This document shows, piece by piece, positions 27,784-36,205 of a stretch of 64,000 nucleotides of DNA (its first letter is position 1; every line of letters begins with the position of its first letter). The position numbers and the translations under genes were made by a program. The notes under the pieces are model-generated. The model did no database searches. It was not told where the DNA came from and saw nothing but the letters and a program-made list of their open reading frames with translations. The stretch lies in assembly GCA_023428695.1 (NCBI GenBank), contig JAEYWY010000002.1, positions 1 through 64,000 on the forward strand, in the 5' to 3' direction. The stretch is from Bacteroidota bacterium. Lineage in GTDB: Bacteria; Bacteroidota; Bacteroidia; Cytophagales; Cyclobacteriaceae.

Positions 27784-29424
27784 ATGAAGAGAAGAAACTT
27801 TGTCCAGCTCGCCGGGCTGGGTATGGGCGGAATGTTACTTCCGTTGTACGTTCCCGGAAATCCAATACCAGTTGAAGCCCTTCTTGACTCACCTCTCGCC
27901 GTCGAAGAGAAAAAACGGTTAGCGGACATTGCCCTGAATACGGCTCGTAGTTCGGGAGCCACCTATGCCGACATTCGTATCAGCCGCTATCTCAACCAGT
28001 TTATTACTACCCGCGAGGAAAAAGTTCAGAACATCGTAAACACCGAGTCATTTGGTGCAGGTATTCGCGTGATTGCCAATGGCACATGGGGGTTCGCTGC
28101 CACGAATGAGGTGACGCCCGATGGGATAAAGCGCGCCACTGTGCAGGCAATCTCTATCGCGAAGGCAAATTCCAAGTTCCAGAAGGAACCTGTGGCCCTG
28201 GCACCGGTGAAAGGCTACGGCGAAGTGAAATGGAAAACGAAGATTGCAAAAAACGCGTTTGAGATTCCTGTTTCTGAAAAAGTCGACCTCCTTATAAATG
28301 CAAATAAGGCTGCAATTGAAAACGGTGCGTCCTTCGTGAATTCAAATTTGTTCATGGTGAATGAACAAAAATACTTCGCTTCCACCGATGGCTCATATAT
28401 CGATCAGGACATCCACCGGATTTGGCCTACCTTCAATGTTACTGCTGTAGACAAGGCCTCGGGAAAATTCAAAGCCCGTCAGGCATTGAGTGCACCCATG
28501 GGGATGGGTTATGAATACCTCGACCCGCGCAAGGAGGACAAAATCAGTGGTCCGATGGGGACTGTCTTCTATAAAGACAGTTATGACATCGTCGAAGACG
28601 CGGTCCTCGCAGCGAAACAGGCACGCGAAATGTTGACGGCCAAGTCTGTTGAACCAGGCAAATACGACATGGTACTCGAACCAAATCACCTTGGCCTGAC
28701 AATTCATGAATCGATCGGTCACCCACTTGAACTTGACCGCGTGCTTGGCTACGAGGCCAATTATGCAGGAACAAGTTTCGCCACGCTCGACAAGTGGAAG
28801 AGCGGAAACTTCAAGTACGGCAGCAACATCGTCAACATCGTTGCTGACAAGACACAGTCCAACTCTCTCGGAGCAGCGGGATACGATGATGAGGGTGTAA
28901 AGTGCAGGGAATGGGATCTCATCAAGGACGGAGTTCTCGTCAACTACCAGGCTATCCGCGATCAGGTTCATATAATCGAACAGAAGGAATCACACGGATG
29001 CTGCTACTCTCAGAGCTGGAGTGACGTTCAGTTTCAGCGTATGCCCAACGTATCGCTCAAACCCGGTAAGGAAAAGTACTCGGCAGAGGATATGATCCGC
29101 GATGTTGAAAAAGGAATTTTCATCGCAGGAAGAGGATCATATAGCATTGACCAGCAACGGTACAACTTCCAGTTTGGCGGGACCGTCTTTTTCGAAATCA
29201 AGAACGGCCAGATTACCGGAATGTTGAACGACGTGGCCTACCAGTCCAACACGCAGGAATTCTGGAACAGCTGTGTTAAAATTTGCGACGAAAGCGACTA
29301 CCGTCTATTCGGGTCTTTCTTCGACGGCAAGGGACAACCTTCACAGGTAAGCGCGGTTTCACACGGAAGCTCAACGGCGCGCTTTAATGGCATCAACGTA
29401 ATCAATACCGGACGAACTCTCTGA
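27784..29424 (+). CDS. tldD: Exported TldD-family zinc metalloprotease, first copy
   Basis: 546-aa TldD/PmbA-family protein. TldD with TldE forms a heterodimeric zinc protease that trims peptides and unfolded segments. The metal motif HExxxH is intact as HESIGH at His308-His313. The N-terminus MKRRNFVQLAGLGMGGMLLP is Tat-like (Arg-Arg-x-Phe, then a weakly hydrophobic stretch). That is unlike cytoplasmic E. coli TldD and adds about 45 residues. The first of two tandem paralogues, it is followed 4 bp later by the second and then by a PmbA/TldE partner. The nearby MoxR/DUF58 genes may be functionally linked. The substrate is unknown. Confidence 0.93.
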   Translation: MKRRNFVQLAGLGMGGMLLPLYVPGNPIPVEALLDSPLAVEEKKRLADIALNTARSSGATYADIRISRYLNQFITTREEKVQNIVNTESFGAGIRVIANGTWGFAATNEVTPDGIKRATVQAISIAKANSKFQKEPVALAPVKGYGEVKWKTKIAKNAFEIPVSEKVDLLINANKAAIENGASFVNSNLFMVNEQKYFASTDGSYIDQDIHRIWPTFNVTAVDKASGKFKARQALSAPMGMGYEYLDPRKEDKISGPMGTVFYKDSYDIVEDAVLAAKQAREMLTAKSVEPGKYDMVLEPNHLGLTIHESIGHPLELDRVLGYEANYAGTSFATLDKWKSGNFKYGSNIVNIVADKTQSNSLGAAGYDDEGVKCREWDLIKDGVLVNYQAIRDQVHIIEQKESHGCCYSQSWSDVQFQRMPNVSLKPGKEKYSAEDMIRDVEKGIFIAGRGSYSIDQQRYNFQFGGTVFFEIKNGQITGMLNDVAYQSNTQEFWNSCVKICDESDYRLFGSFFDGKGQPSQVSAVSHGSSTARFNGINVINTGRTL

Positions 29425-29428
29425 CACT

Positions 29429-31069
29429 ATGCGAAGACGAGATTTTATACAACTTGCAGGAATCGGCGCCGGTGCAATGATGCTACCGATTCCTTCGTTT
29501 GCAAAATCAGTGGATGCAGAACGACTGCTGGATCCCGGAATGGACAGCAGCGCGAAAAAGAAACTCGCTGACATCGGACTGAACGCCGCGCGAAGCAAAG
29601 GAGCCTCTTATGCCGATGTGAGAATCGGGCGTTATCTGAATCAATTTGTTATTACGCGTGAAGACAAGGTTCAGAGTGTTGTTAACACCGAATCCTTCGG
29701 GTGCGGAATACGCGTCATTGCAGAGGGCACCTGGGGATTTGCATCAACCAACGATGTTACTTCCGACGGGATCGCAAAAGCTGCGGCTCAGGCAGTGGCT
29801 ATCGCAAGAGCAAATTCCCGGGTACAAAAAGAACCGGTAAAACTTGTTCCGGTCAAGTCACACGGTGAGCAGATATACAAAACGCCTATCACGAAAAATG
29901 CATTTGAAGTACCGATCAAAGACAAGGTAGATCTGCTTCTGAAGGCGAACGCCGCCGCCCTTGCAAAGGGAGCCAACTACATCAACTCGGTACTTTTCCT
30001 TGTGAATGAGCAGAAGTATTTCGCATCAACAGATGGCTCCTACATTGATCAGGATATTCACCGCACCTGGCCGAATTTCCAGGTGACGGTTGTCGATACG
30101 AAGTCCGGACAGTTTAAACAACGCGCCGCGTTTAGCGCGCCCGTTGGAATGGGATATGAATATCTCGACGGACGCGCGGCAGACAAGATCCAGGGTCCGG
30201 GCAATACGATTCTCTACAACAAATCCTACGACATTGTTGAAGACGCAGCCCTCGCTGCCGAACAGGGCCGCGAGATCCTGGCGGCGAAATCAGTAGAGCC
30301 GGGGAAATACGACCTGGTACTCGAGCCATCGCACCTCTGGCTGACGATCCATGAATCAGTAGGCCACCCGTTAGAGCTCGATCGCGTACTCGGTTTCGAG
30401 GCAAACTATGCGGGGACAAGCTTTGCGACACTCGACAAGTGGAAATCAGGAAACTTTAATTATGGCAGCAAACAAGTCACACTGTTTGCCGACAAAATCC
30501 AGGAAGGTTCCCTCGGTGCAGTAGGTTTTGATGACGAAGGTGTGGAGACCAAACGCTGGGACCTTGTTAAGGACGGCACGCTGGTCAACTACCAGGCAAT
30601 CCGCGATCAGGCACACATTATTGGTGAAAAGGAATCACATGGCTGTTGCTATGCGGATAACTGGAATAACGTTCAATTCCAGCGAATGCCAAATGTGTCG
30701 CTTGCGCCGGGTAAGGAGCAACTCACACCTGAACAAATGATCTCAAACGTCGACAAGGGAATCTACATCGTGAAGGACGGTTCATATTCGATCGACCAAC
30801 AACGGTACAATTTCCAGTTCGGTGGTGTATTGTTCTTCGAAATCAGGAACGGCAAGATCGCCGGAATGTTGAAAGACGTAGCGTATCAGTCCAACACACA
30901 GGAATTCTGGAACTCATGCGTTCAGGTATGCGACGAACGCGACTACAGACTCAATGGTTCCTTCTTTGACGGGAAAGGCCAGCCGAGTCAGTCAAGCGCC
31001 GTATCCCACGGTTCGTCTACTGCTCGTTTTAACGGAATAAACGTCATCAATACCGGACGAACACTTTAA
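29429..31069 (+). CDS. tldD: Exported TldD-family zinc metalloprotease, second copy
   Basis: 546 aa, exactly the length of the preceding paralogue and highly similar throughout, including YADVRIGRYLNQFVITREDK and the shared end SSTARFNGINVINTGRTL. The metal motif HESVGH is at the same position, His308-His313. The N-terminus MRRRDFIQLAGIGAGAMMLP again has a Tat-like twin arginine. The start lies 4 bp after the first copy. Both copies keep the catalytic motif, so neither looks like a dead partner. They could each pair with the single TldE-like protein encoded next, or form distinct complexes. Confidence 0.93.
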   Translation: MRRRDFIQLAGIGAGAMMLPIPSFAKSVDAERLLDPGMDSSAKKKLADIGLNAARSKGASYADVRIGRYLNQFVITREDKVQSVVNTESFGCGIRVIAEGTWGFASTNDVTSDGIAKAAAQAVAIARANSRVQKEPVKLVPVKSHGEQIYKTPITKNAFEVPIKDKVDLLLKANAAALAKGANYINSVLFLVNEQKYFASTDGSYIDQDIHRTWPNFQVTVVDTKSGQFKQRAAFSAPVGMGYEYLDGRAADKIQGPGNTILYNKSYDIVEDAALAAEQGREILAAKSVEPGKYDLVLEPSHLWLTIHESVGHPLELDRVLGFEANYAGTSFATLDKWKSGNFNYGSKQVTLFADKIQEGSLGAVGFDDEGVETKRWDLVKDGTLVNYQAIRDQAHIIGEKESHGCCYADNWNNVQFQRMPNVSLAPGKEQLTPEQMISNVDKGIYIVKDGSYSIDQQRYNFQFGGVLFFEIRNGKIAGMLKDVAYQSNTQEFWNSCVQVCDERDYRLNGSFFDGKGQPSQSSAVSHGSSTARFNGINVINTGRTL

Positions 31070-31096
31070 TAATTATTTAACCGAAACCTAATTACA

Positions 31097-32413
31097 ATGG
31101 CTATATATTCTAAAGAAGAAGCAAAGCAGATCCTGGAAAAGGTAATCTCCTACTCAAAAGCGGATGGCTGCCAGGCCACCTTAAACGGGTCCAACGAAGG
31201 CAATATCCGCTACGCCAGGAATACGGTGTCTACCGCCGGTGAGAACAGCAACGTCACCCTTGCTGTGCAAAGCTATTTTGGAAAAAAGTCAGGCGTTGCT
31301 ACCGTGAATGAGTTTGATGCCGCGTCACTTGAAAAAGTTGTGAAACGATCCGAAGAACTCGCTCAGCTTGCTCCGCCGAACCCGGAATTTATGGAACCCC
31401 TTGGCCAGCAAAAGTATGGCGAATCAAAAACCTTTTCCGAGGCTACTGCCAAAATCACACCTGATTACCGCGCACAAGCCGCCGCCACAAGTATTGACGC
31501 CGCATCGTCGAAAAAGGTCACAGCGGCGGGATACCTGGAAGACCAGTACGGATTCAGCGCAATAATCAATACAAAAGGACTTTTTGCCTATAACCGTGGC
31601 ACCAGCGTCGACTTCACCGTGACGATGCGCACCAGCGATGGCACAGGCTCCGGATGGGTTACACGCGACTTCAACGATGTATCGAAACTCAATACCGCTG
31701 AAGCATCGCGAGTTGCAATTGAAAAAGCAATTCAAAGCCAGAATGCAAAAGCAATCGAACCCGGAAAATATACAGTGATTCTCGAACCTGCCGCGGCAGC
31801 CGACCTGATTCAGAACATGCGCTTCAACATGGGTGCAAGACAGGCTGACGAAGGCAGAAGCTTCCTTTCCAGAAAAGGTGGTGGCACAAAGCTCAACGAA
31901 AAGATCGTCGACGAACGTGTAACAATTTATACTGATCCCTTTAACGACGATGTGCCGGCGTCGCCGTGGACCAACGATGGTCTTGCACGCAAGAAAATGG
32001 ATCTGATTCGCAATGGCGTCGTCAAAAATCTTTTTTACGACCGGTATTGGGCGTCACAAAAGAATGTCGAACCTGTACCATTCCCCGGAAATGTTATCAT
32101 GGAAGGAGGAGATGCTTCGCTTGAAGATCTGATCAAAGACACAAGACGAGGTATTCTCGTTACACGGCTGTGGTACATACGCAGCGTCGATCCGCAAACT
32201 CTCCTGTACACAGGACTTACGCGTGACGGTACATTCTACATCGAAAATGGAAAGATCAAACATCCGGTCAAGAACTTCAGATTTAATGAAAGCCCGGTGA
32301 TAATGCTTAACAACCTGGAGACGCTTGGAAAGCAGGTACGTGTGGATGGTGACCTTATCCCATATATGAAGATCAGGGACTTCACATTCACCAGCTTGTC
32401 GGACGCCGTATAG
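31097..32413 (+). CDS. pmbA: PmbA/TldE-family partner subunit
   Basis: 438-aa PmbA/TldE-like protein, the non-zinc partner of TldD in heterodimeric peptidases. It aligns in outline with TldD (GKYTVILEPAAAADLIQNMR where TldD has its metal motif), but HExxxH is missing, as expected for TldE. The C-terminus has NFRFNESPVIMLNNLETLGK, typical of PmbA. There is no signal peptide or twin-arginine motif, so unless it travels with TldD it would be cytoplasmic. This compartment mismatch with its Tat-type neighbours is notable. It starts 27 bp after the second tldD and is followed by a terminator-like hairpin. Confidence 0.9.
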   Translation: MAIYSKEEAKQILEKVISYSKADGCQATLNGSNEGNIRYARNTVSTAGENSNVTLAVQSYFGKKSGVATVNEFDAASLEKVVKRSEELAQLAPPNPEFMEPLGQQKYGESKTFSEATAKITPDYRAQAAATSIDAASSKKVTAAGYLEDQYGFSAIINTKGLFAYNRGTSVDFTVTMRTSDGTGSGWVTRDFNDVSKLNTAEASRVAIEKAIQSQNAKAIEPGKYTVILEPAAAADLIQNMRFNMGARQADEGRSFLSRKGGGTKLNEKIVDERVTIYTDPFNDDVPASPWTNDGLARKKMDLIRNGVVKNLFYDRYWASQKNVEPVPFPGNVIMEGGDASLEDLIKDTRRGILVTRLWYIRSVDPQTLLYTGLTRDGTFYIENGKIKHPVKNFRFNESPVIMLNNLETLGKQVRVDGDLIPYMKIRDFTFTSLSDAV

Positions 32414-32436
32414 CCTGATTTGTGATTCGGATAAAA

Positions 32437-32470
32437 GATAATCCCTTGTTCAAAAGGGATTATCTATTTT
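32437..32470 (+). terminator. Terminator-like hairpin after pmbA
   Basis: Perfect 11-bp stem GATAATCCCTT (32437-32447) with AAGGGATTATC (32454-32464), 6-nt loop, followed by TATTTTA. It separates the TldD/PmbA genes from the DUF4159-MoxR operon. The T-tract is imperfect, so readthrough is possible. Confidence 0.65.
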
Positions 32471-32478
32471 AGGGGAGT

Positions 32479-33102
32479 ATGCTGACAGGGAATAAATTTT
32501 TTTTCACGAGGCTTCAATACGAGTCGGGGGACTGGGATGTCGATCAGCGCATGCCTTCGAACCTGCTCAATTCGTTGGTTGAATACACAACGCTACCGGT
32601 AGATACGAATGAAAACATTATTCCGCTGGCAAGTGACAAGATTTTCAGCTGCCCGTTCTGTTATCTCAGCGGCCACAAACTCGTCGAGTTTACAAAACAG
32701 GAAGCCCAGAATTTCGAAAAGTACGTGCGGAATGGTGGTTTTGTATTCGTCGATGATTGCAATCACGACATCGACGGTCTCTTCGCCAAATCATTTGAAA
32801 TTCAAATGGAGCGGATTTTTGGTCCGGGCGAGCTTGCCAAAATTCCCAACAATCACAAACTGTACTCTGTGTTCTTTCAATTTGACGGCCCGCCGACGAC
32901 CTCGCAGGAACTCAATGGCTGGGGCGACGATATTGTCCACGATTATCTGAAAGCGATCCAGGTTAATAATCGCATCGGCGTGCTGTACAGCAACAAGGAC
33001 TACGGCTGTGAATGGGATTATGATTTCAGAAACAAAAGATTTTATAAAATAGACAACACCCGTTTTGGCGTCAACATAGTACTCTACGCGATGACGCGGT
33101 AA
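32479..33102 (+). CDS. DUF4159 domain protein
   Basis: 207-aa protein made almost entirely of a DUF4159 domain, distantly like a class I glutamine-amidotransferase fold. Visible landmarks are FFFTRLQYESGDWDVDQRMP near the start, then YLSGHKLVEF, a GGFVFVDDCNHDIDG core and GVLYSNKDYGCEWDYD near the end. No signal peptide is apparent. DUF4159 proteins commonly occur beside MoxR/DUF58/BatA-type genes in Bacteroidota, as here. The biochemical role is unknown. It starts just after the pmbA hairpin and 18 bp before moxR, so it is probably the first gene of the MoxR operon. Confidence 0.85.
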   Translation: MLTGNKFFFTRLQYESGDWDVDQRMPSNLLNSLVEYTTLPVDTNENIIPLASDKIFSCPFCYLSGHKLVEFTKQEAQNFEKYVRNGGFVFVDDCNHDIDGLFAKSFEIQMERIFGPGELAKIPNNHKLYSVFFQFDGPPTTSQELNGWGDDIVHDYLKAIQVNNRIGVLYSNKDYGCEWDYDFRNKRFYKIDNTRFGVNIVLYAMTR

Positions 33103-33120
33103 CGACAGAACCAATTTAAC

Positions 33121-34113
33121 ATGAACGAAGAATTACAGCAGCTAATAGCACGCCTGCGTTCTCTGAGAGAAGAAATCTCAAAGGTGATCGTGGGACAAAC
33201 GGAAACGATTGACCAGTTGCTTATCACATTTCTGGCCGGTGGTCACGCGCTGCTCGAAGGTGTGCCCGGTCTGGCGAAAACGCTCATGATTCGGACCTTG
33301 GCCGAAGCTATCGACCTTCGCTTCCGACGGATTCAATTTACACCCGACCTGATGCCATCAGACATTATCGGCACGGAAATCCTTGAAGAAGACCATTCGA
33401 CAGGAAAGCGGTTCTTCAAGTTTAATAAGGGCCCCATCTTTGCCAATATCATTCTTGCAGATGAAATAAACCGTACGTCTCCGAAAACACAGTCTGCCTT
33501 GCTGGAAGCGATGCAGGAATTTAAGGTGACCTATGCCGGAACAACGTATCCTCTGGATCAACCGTTTTTCATCCTGGCCACACAAAACCCGATTGAGCAG
33601 GCCGGCACCTTTCCCCTGCCTGAAGCGCAACTCGATCGCTTTCTGCTTTTCATCCGCATAAATTATCCTGACGCCGCGGATGAAGAAATGATTCTAAAAA
33701 ATACAACAGGTGCCCGGAATCCGGAGATCAATAAGATTCTGGACGGCAAGATGATCATCACAGCGCAGCGACTTGTCCGGGATGTCCACATCAGTGACAA
33801 CTTGATTGGTTTCGTGAGCAATATCGTGAGGGCTACACGTCCGGCATCTTCGGAAGCGCAGGCTGTCAAAGACTTCGTACGGTGGGGAGCAGGACCTCGT
33901 GCCGGCCAGGCCATGGTGCTTACAGCCAAAGCACGCGCTTTGCTGTCTGGCCGTTACGCCGTAACACCCGAAGACATCGAACACGTTGCTTATCCAGTCC
34001 TGCGACACCGGGTCTTGTTAAACTTCAAGGCTGAAGCTGAAGGAATAGAGCCTGATTCAATCACAAGGCAGCTGTTGGCACATTGTCGCAAAATGCTTAA
34101 GGCCTCCGTGTAA
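33121..34113 (+). CDS. moxR: MoxR-family AAA+ ATPase
   Basis: 330-aa MoxR-type AAA+ ATPase. Walker A is GVPGLAKT at residues 47-54 and Walker B is ILADEINRT with Asp114-Glu115. The sensor segment ATQNPIEQAGTFPLPEAQLDRF is the family hallmark. MoxR proteins act as chaperone-like ATPases that mature or remodel VWA/DUF58 partner complexes. The DUF58 gene begins 2 bp after the stop, which supports the pairing. No transmembrane segments were seen, so it acts in the cytoplasm. Confidence 0.96.
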   Translation: MNEELQQLIARLRSLREEISKVIVGQTETIDQLLITFLAGGHALLEGVPGLAKTLMIRTLAEAIDLRFRRIQFTPDLMPSDIIGTEILEEDHSTGKRFFKFNKGPIFANIILADEINRTSPKTQSALLEAMQEFKVTYAGTTYPLDQPFFILATQNPIEQAGTFPLPEAQLDRFLLFIRINYPDAADEEMILKNTTGARNPEINKILDGKMIITAQRLVRDVHISDNLIGFVSNIVRATRPASSEAQAVKDFVRWGAGPRAGQAMVLTAKARALLSGRYAVTPEDIEHVAYPVLRHRVLLNFKAEAEGIEPDSITRQLLAHCRKMLKASV

Positions 34114-34115
34114 TT

Positions 34116-35009
34116 ATGGACACGCGCATCAAATCCCTGCTAAAACCCGAACTGCTTTCGTCGCTGAACGGAATGGAACTGATAGCGCGCATCATCGTCG
34201 AGGGGTTTATGAGCGGAAGCAACAAAAGCATGAGCACCGGATTTGGTCAGGAGTTTGCCCAATACCGTGGCTACGAACCCGGCGATGACCTTCGTCAGCT
34301 TGACTGGAAAATGTATGCGCGCTCAGAACGCTATTTCGTCAAACAAGCCGAGATTGAAACTAACATCACTGTTAAGCTTGTACTGGATGCCAGCAGGTCT
34401 ATGGCTTACGCTGAATCTGAATTAACCAAGTTCGACTATGCCAGGATTCTCACCGCAGCTGTGGCATACCTCGCAAGAAAACAGGGCGACGCATACGGAG
34501 TTTCGATAGTTAACGGTGACAAGTTTACGCATGTCCAGCCGCGATTCGAACACCAACATTTCATTCGGGTCTTGTCCACGCTTGTTAATGCCAATACCAG
34601 CGGCGTATGGAAAAACTCACCTGAACTTGAAAACGCGATCGATCATCACCGAAAGGAAATGATCATTCTTTTCTCCGATCTGTATGATGATGACGGAGAG
34701 CTCTTGCGGTTCATCAAACAACTAAAAACCAAACGAAATGAGGTGATTGTCTTTCACATTATGGGCAGAAATGAACGCACGCTTGAAACGAGTGGTAATT
34801 TTACATTTCAGGATCTCGAAAGCGGGTCGACGCGGCGGATTAACGTGGCTGCTGTCAGGGATACCTACAGGCAAAAACTCGAAGCATGGATAAACACTAC
34901 GCGAGACACTTTCCTGGAACGCGGTATTCACTACTTTCTCGCCGACATGAGTTCTCCGGTTGACGAAGTGCTCAGAAGTTTTATTCAGGTACGGAAAAGT
35001 CTCATGTGA
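34116..35009 (+). CDS. DUF58 domain protein (VWA-like MoxR partner)
   Basis: 297-aa DUF58 protein. The DUF58 core is visible as FAQYRGYEPGDDLRQLDWKM (family form GxxxDxR.IDW) followed by a VWA-like fold with VLDASRSMAY (a MIDAS-like D-x-S-x-S) and IILFSDLYDD. Such proteins pair with MoxR ATPases and are thought to assemble membrane complexes. It is tightly packed between moxR (2-bp gap) and the BatA-like gene, whose ATG overlaps its TGA. No signal peptide is visible. The function beyond the family association is inferred. Confidence 0.94.
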   Translation: MDTRIKSLLKPELLSSLNGMELIARIIVEGFMSGSNKSMSTGFGQEFAQYRGYEPGDDLRQLDWKMYARSERYFVKQAEIETNITVKLVLDASRSMAYAESELTKFDYARILTAAVAYLARKQGDAYGVSIVNGDKFTHVQPRFEHQHFIRVLSTLVNANTSGVWKNSPELENAIDHHRKEMIILFSDLYDDDGELLRFIKQLKTKRNEVIVFHIMGRNERTLETSGNFTFQDLESGSTRRINVAAVRDTYRQKLEAWINTTRDTFLERGIHYFLADMSSPVDEVLRSFIQVRKSLM

Positions 35010-36205
35010 TGATTCAGATTGCGAATCCTTTATGGTTATGGGGACTTGCGGGACTAATTGTTCCCGTTGCAATCCACTTGTTGAGTCGCCGTGAAGGCAA
35101 GACTATTCCGTTTGGGAGCCTACGCTTTCTTGACGAGACACCTTCTTCACAGTTCCGGGGGATCCGACTTAATGAAATCCTTTTGCTGATCGTAAGATCC
35201 TTGTGTATTGTGGTCCTGGTCCTTTTTCTGGCCGGTGTTACAATTAAGAATAAGACGCGATCAAAGTTACTGTTGATTGAAGATTCCCTTGTTGAGTTAC
35301 CGGTAATCTCCGGTTTGGTCGACAGCCTCACCGGGGAAGGATACCAAACAAAAAAAATCTCAGAACATGTGCATCGCGACACCAATCAGACGCAACTAAA
35401 TTACTGGTCTGTAATTGAAGAACTCGCGCATCAGCCATACGAATCCGTCGTTGTTATCGGCACTCCCCTTTTCAGATATTTCCGGGGCGAACGTGTTCCC
35501 CTCCCGGAACACGTTCACTGGATTCCCGTGGCGGAAACATCCAGGGATACTTTTGAATTGTTTTCGATCCGGCAGAGCGGAGGGACTTACAAACGTGTTG
35601 GCTACACGACCGGGGACGAAACACACTTCAGGACAATCCACGGTGGTGACGGTACCGGCCCTTCGGATTCTATACATGTCAGGATTGTGTGGGACAGCAA
35701 ATTCGAGCGCGAAAAGGATTGGTTTGTAGCTGCCCTGACTGCAGTCGGCACCCTTTACAAACCGGTCGCGCTCCAACTCAACCCGAACACAAATGATCCG
35801 GTTGATTGGACGATTTTGCTAACTAAAGGTCCACATCAGAAGGGAAAGAATATGATCATTTCCGCAAATGCGTATTACGCCGATGCCGACATTTTCATCC
35901 AGGACTCTGTCGGTGGCGCCGTCAACAACATCTGGATTTTCAATCCCATGCGGGATATCAGCCTTGCACTTGAGAAAGATTTCGTTGGAAAGTTGTCGAA
36001 GATCCTCACAAGTAGTGAAATGAGTCTGCAGGAAAAGCCTGATTATCGGATTATGCCAGATGGCTTGATGTGGGCGTCGGTGAAAGGTGAACCACCATCG
36101 GTGAAGACGCAAGCTAAAAACGCGGCCCGCGCTCCCTGGCTGCTGCTGCTTTTCGTCGCAGCACTTTTTGCGGAAAGGATACTGTCGAAATACCGAAGAC
36201 AATGA
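35009..36205 (+). CDS. BatA-like membrane protein with N-terminal double-TM domain
   Basis: 398-aa membrane protein. The N-terminus IANPLWLWGLAGLIVPVAIH, with LLSRREGKTIPFGSLRFL after it, is the BatA (aerotolerance regulator) N-terminal domain, followed by a second helix (about residues 55-75). A soluble region of about 280 residues ends in a C-terminal helix near residues 370-388 (WLLLLFVAALFAERIL). The start ATG 35009 overlaps the DUF58 stop (TGATG). An in-frame GTG at 35006 is also possible. The stop overlaps the next gene's ATG (ATGA). The classic VWA motif of BatA/BatB was not seen, so this may be a shortened relative. Confidence 0.85.
   Translation: MIQIANPLWLWGLAGLIVPVAIHLLSRREGKTIPFGSLRFLDETPSSQFRGIRLNEILLLIVRSLCIVVLVLFLAGVTIKNKTRSKLLLIEDSLVELPVISGLVDSLTGEGYQTKKISEHVHRDTNQTQLNYWSVIEELAHQPYESVVVIGTPLFRYFRGERVPLPEHVHWIPVAETSRDTFELFSIRQSGGTYKRVGYTTGDETHFRTIHGGDGTGPSDSIHVRIVWDSKFEREKDWFVAALTAVGTLYKPVALQLNPNTNDPVDWTILLTKGPHQKGKNMIISANAYYADADIFIQDSVGGAVNNIWIFNPMRDISLALEKDFVGKLSKILTSSEMSLQEKPDYRIMPDGLMWASVKGEPPSVKTQAKNAARAPWLLLLFVAALFAERILSKYRRQ

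Noticed and set aside
30132..30431. 99-codon ORF antisense to the second tldD
   Set aside because: Overlaps a well-supported TldD frame and has no family features.
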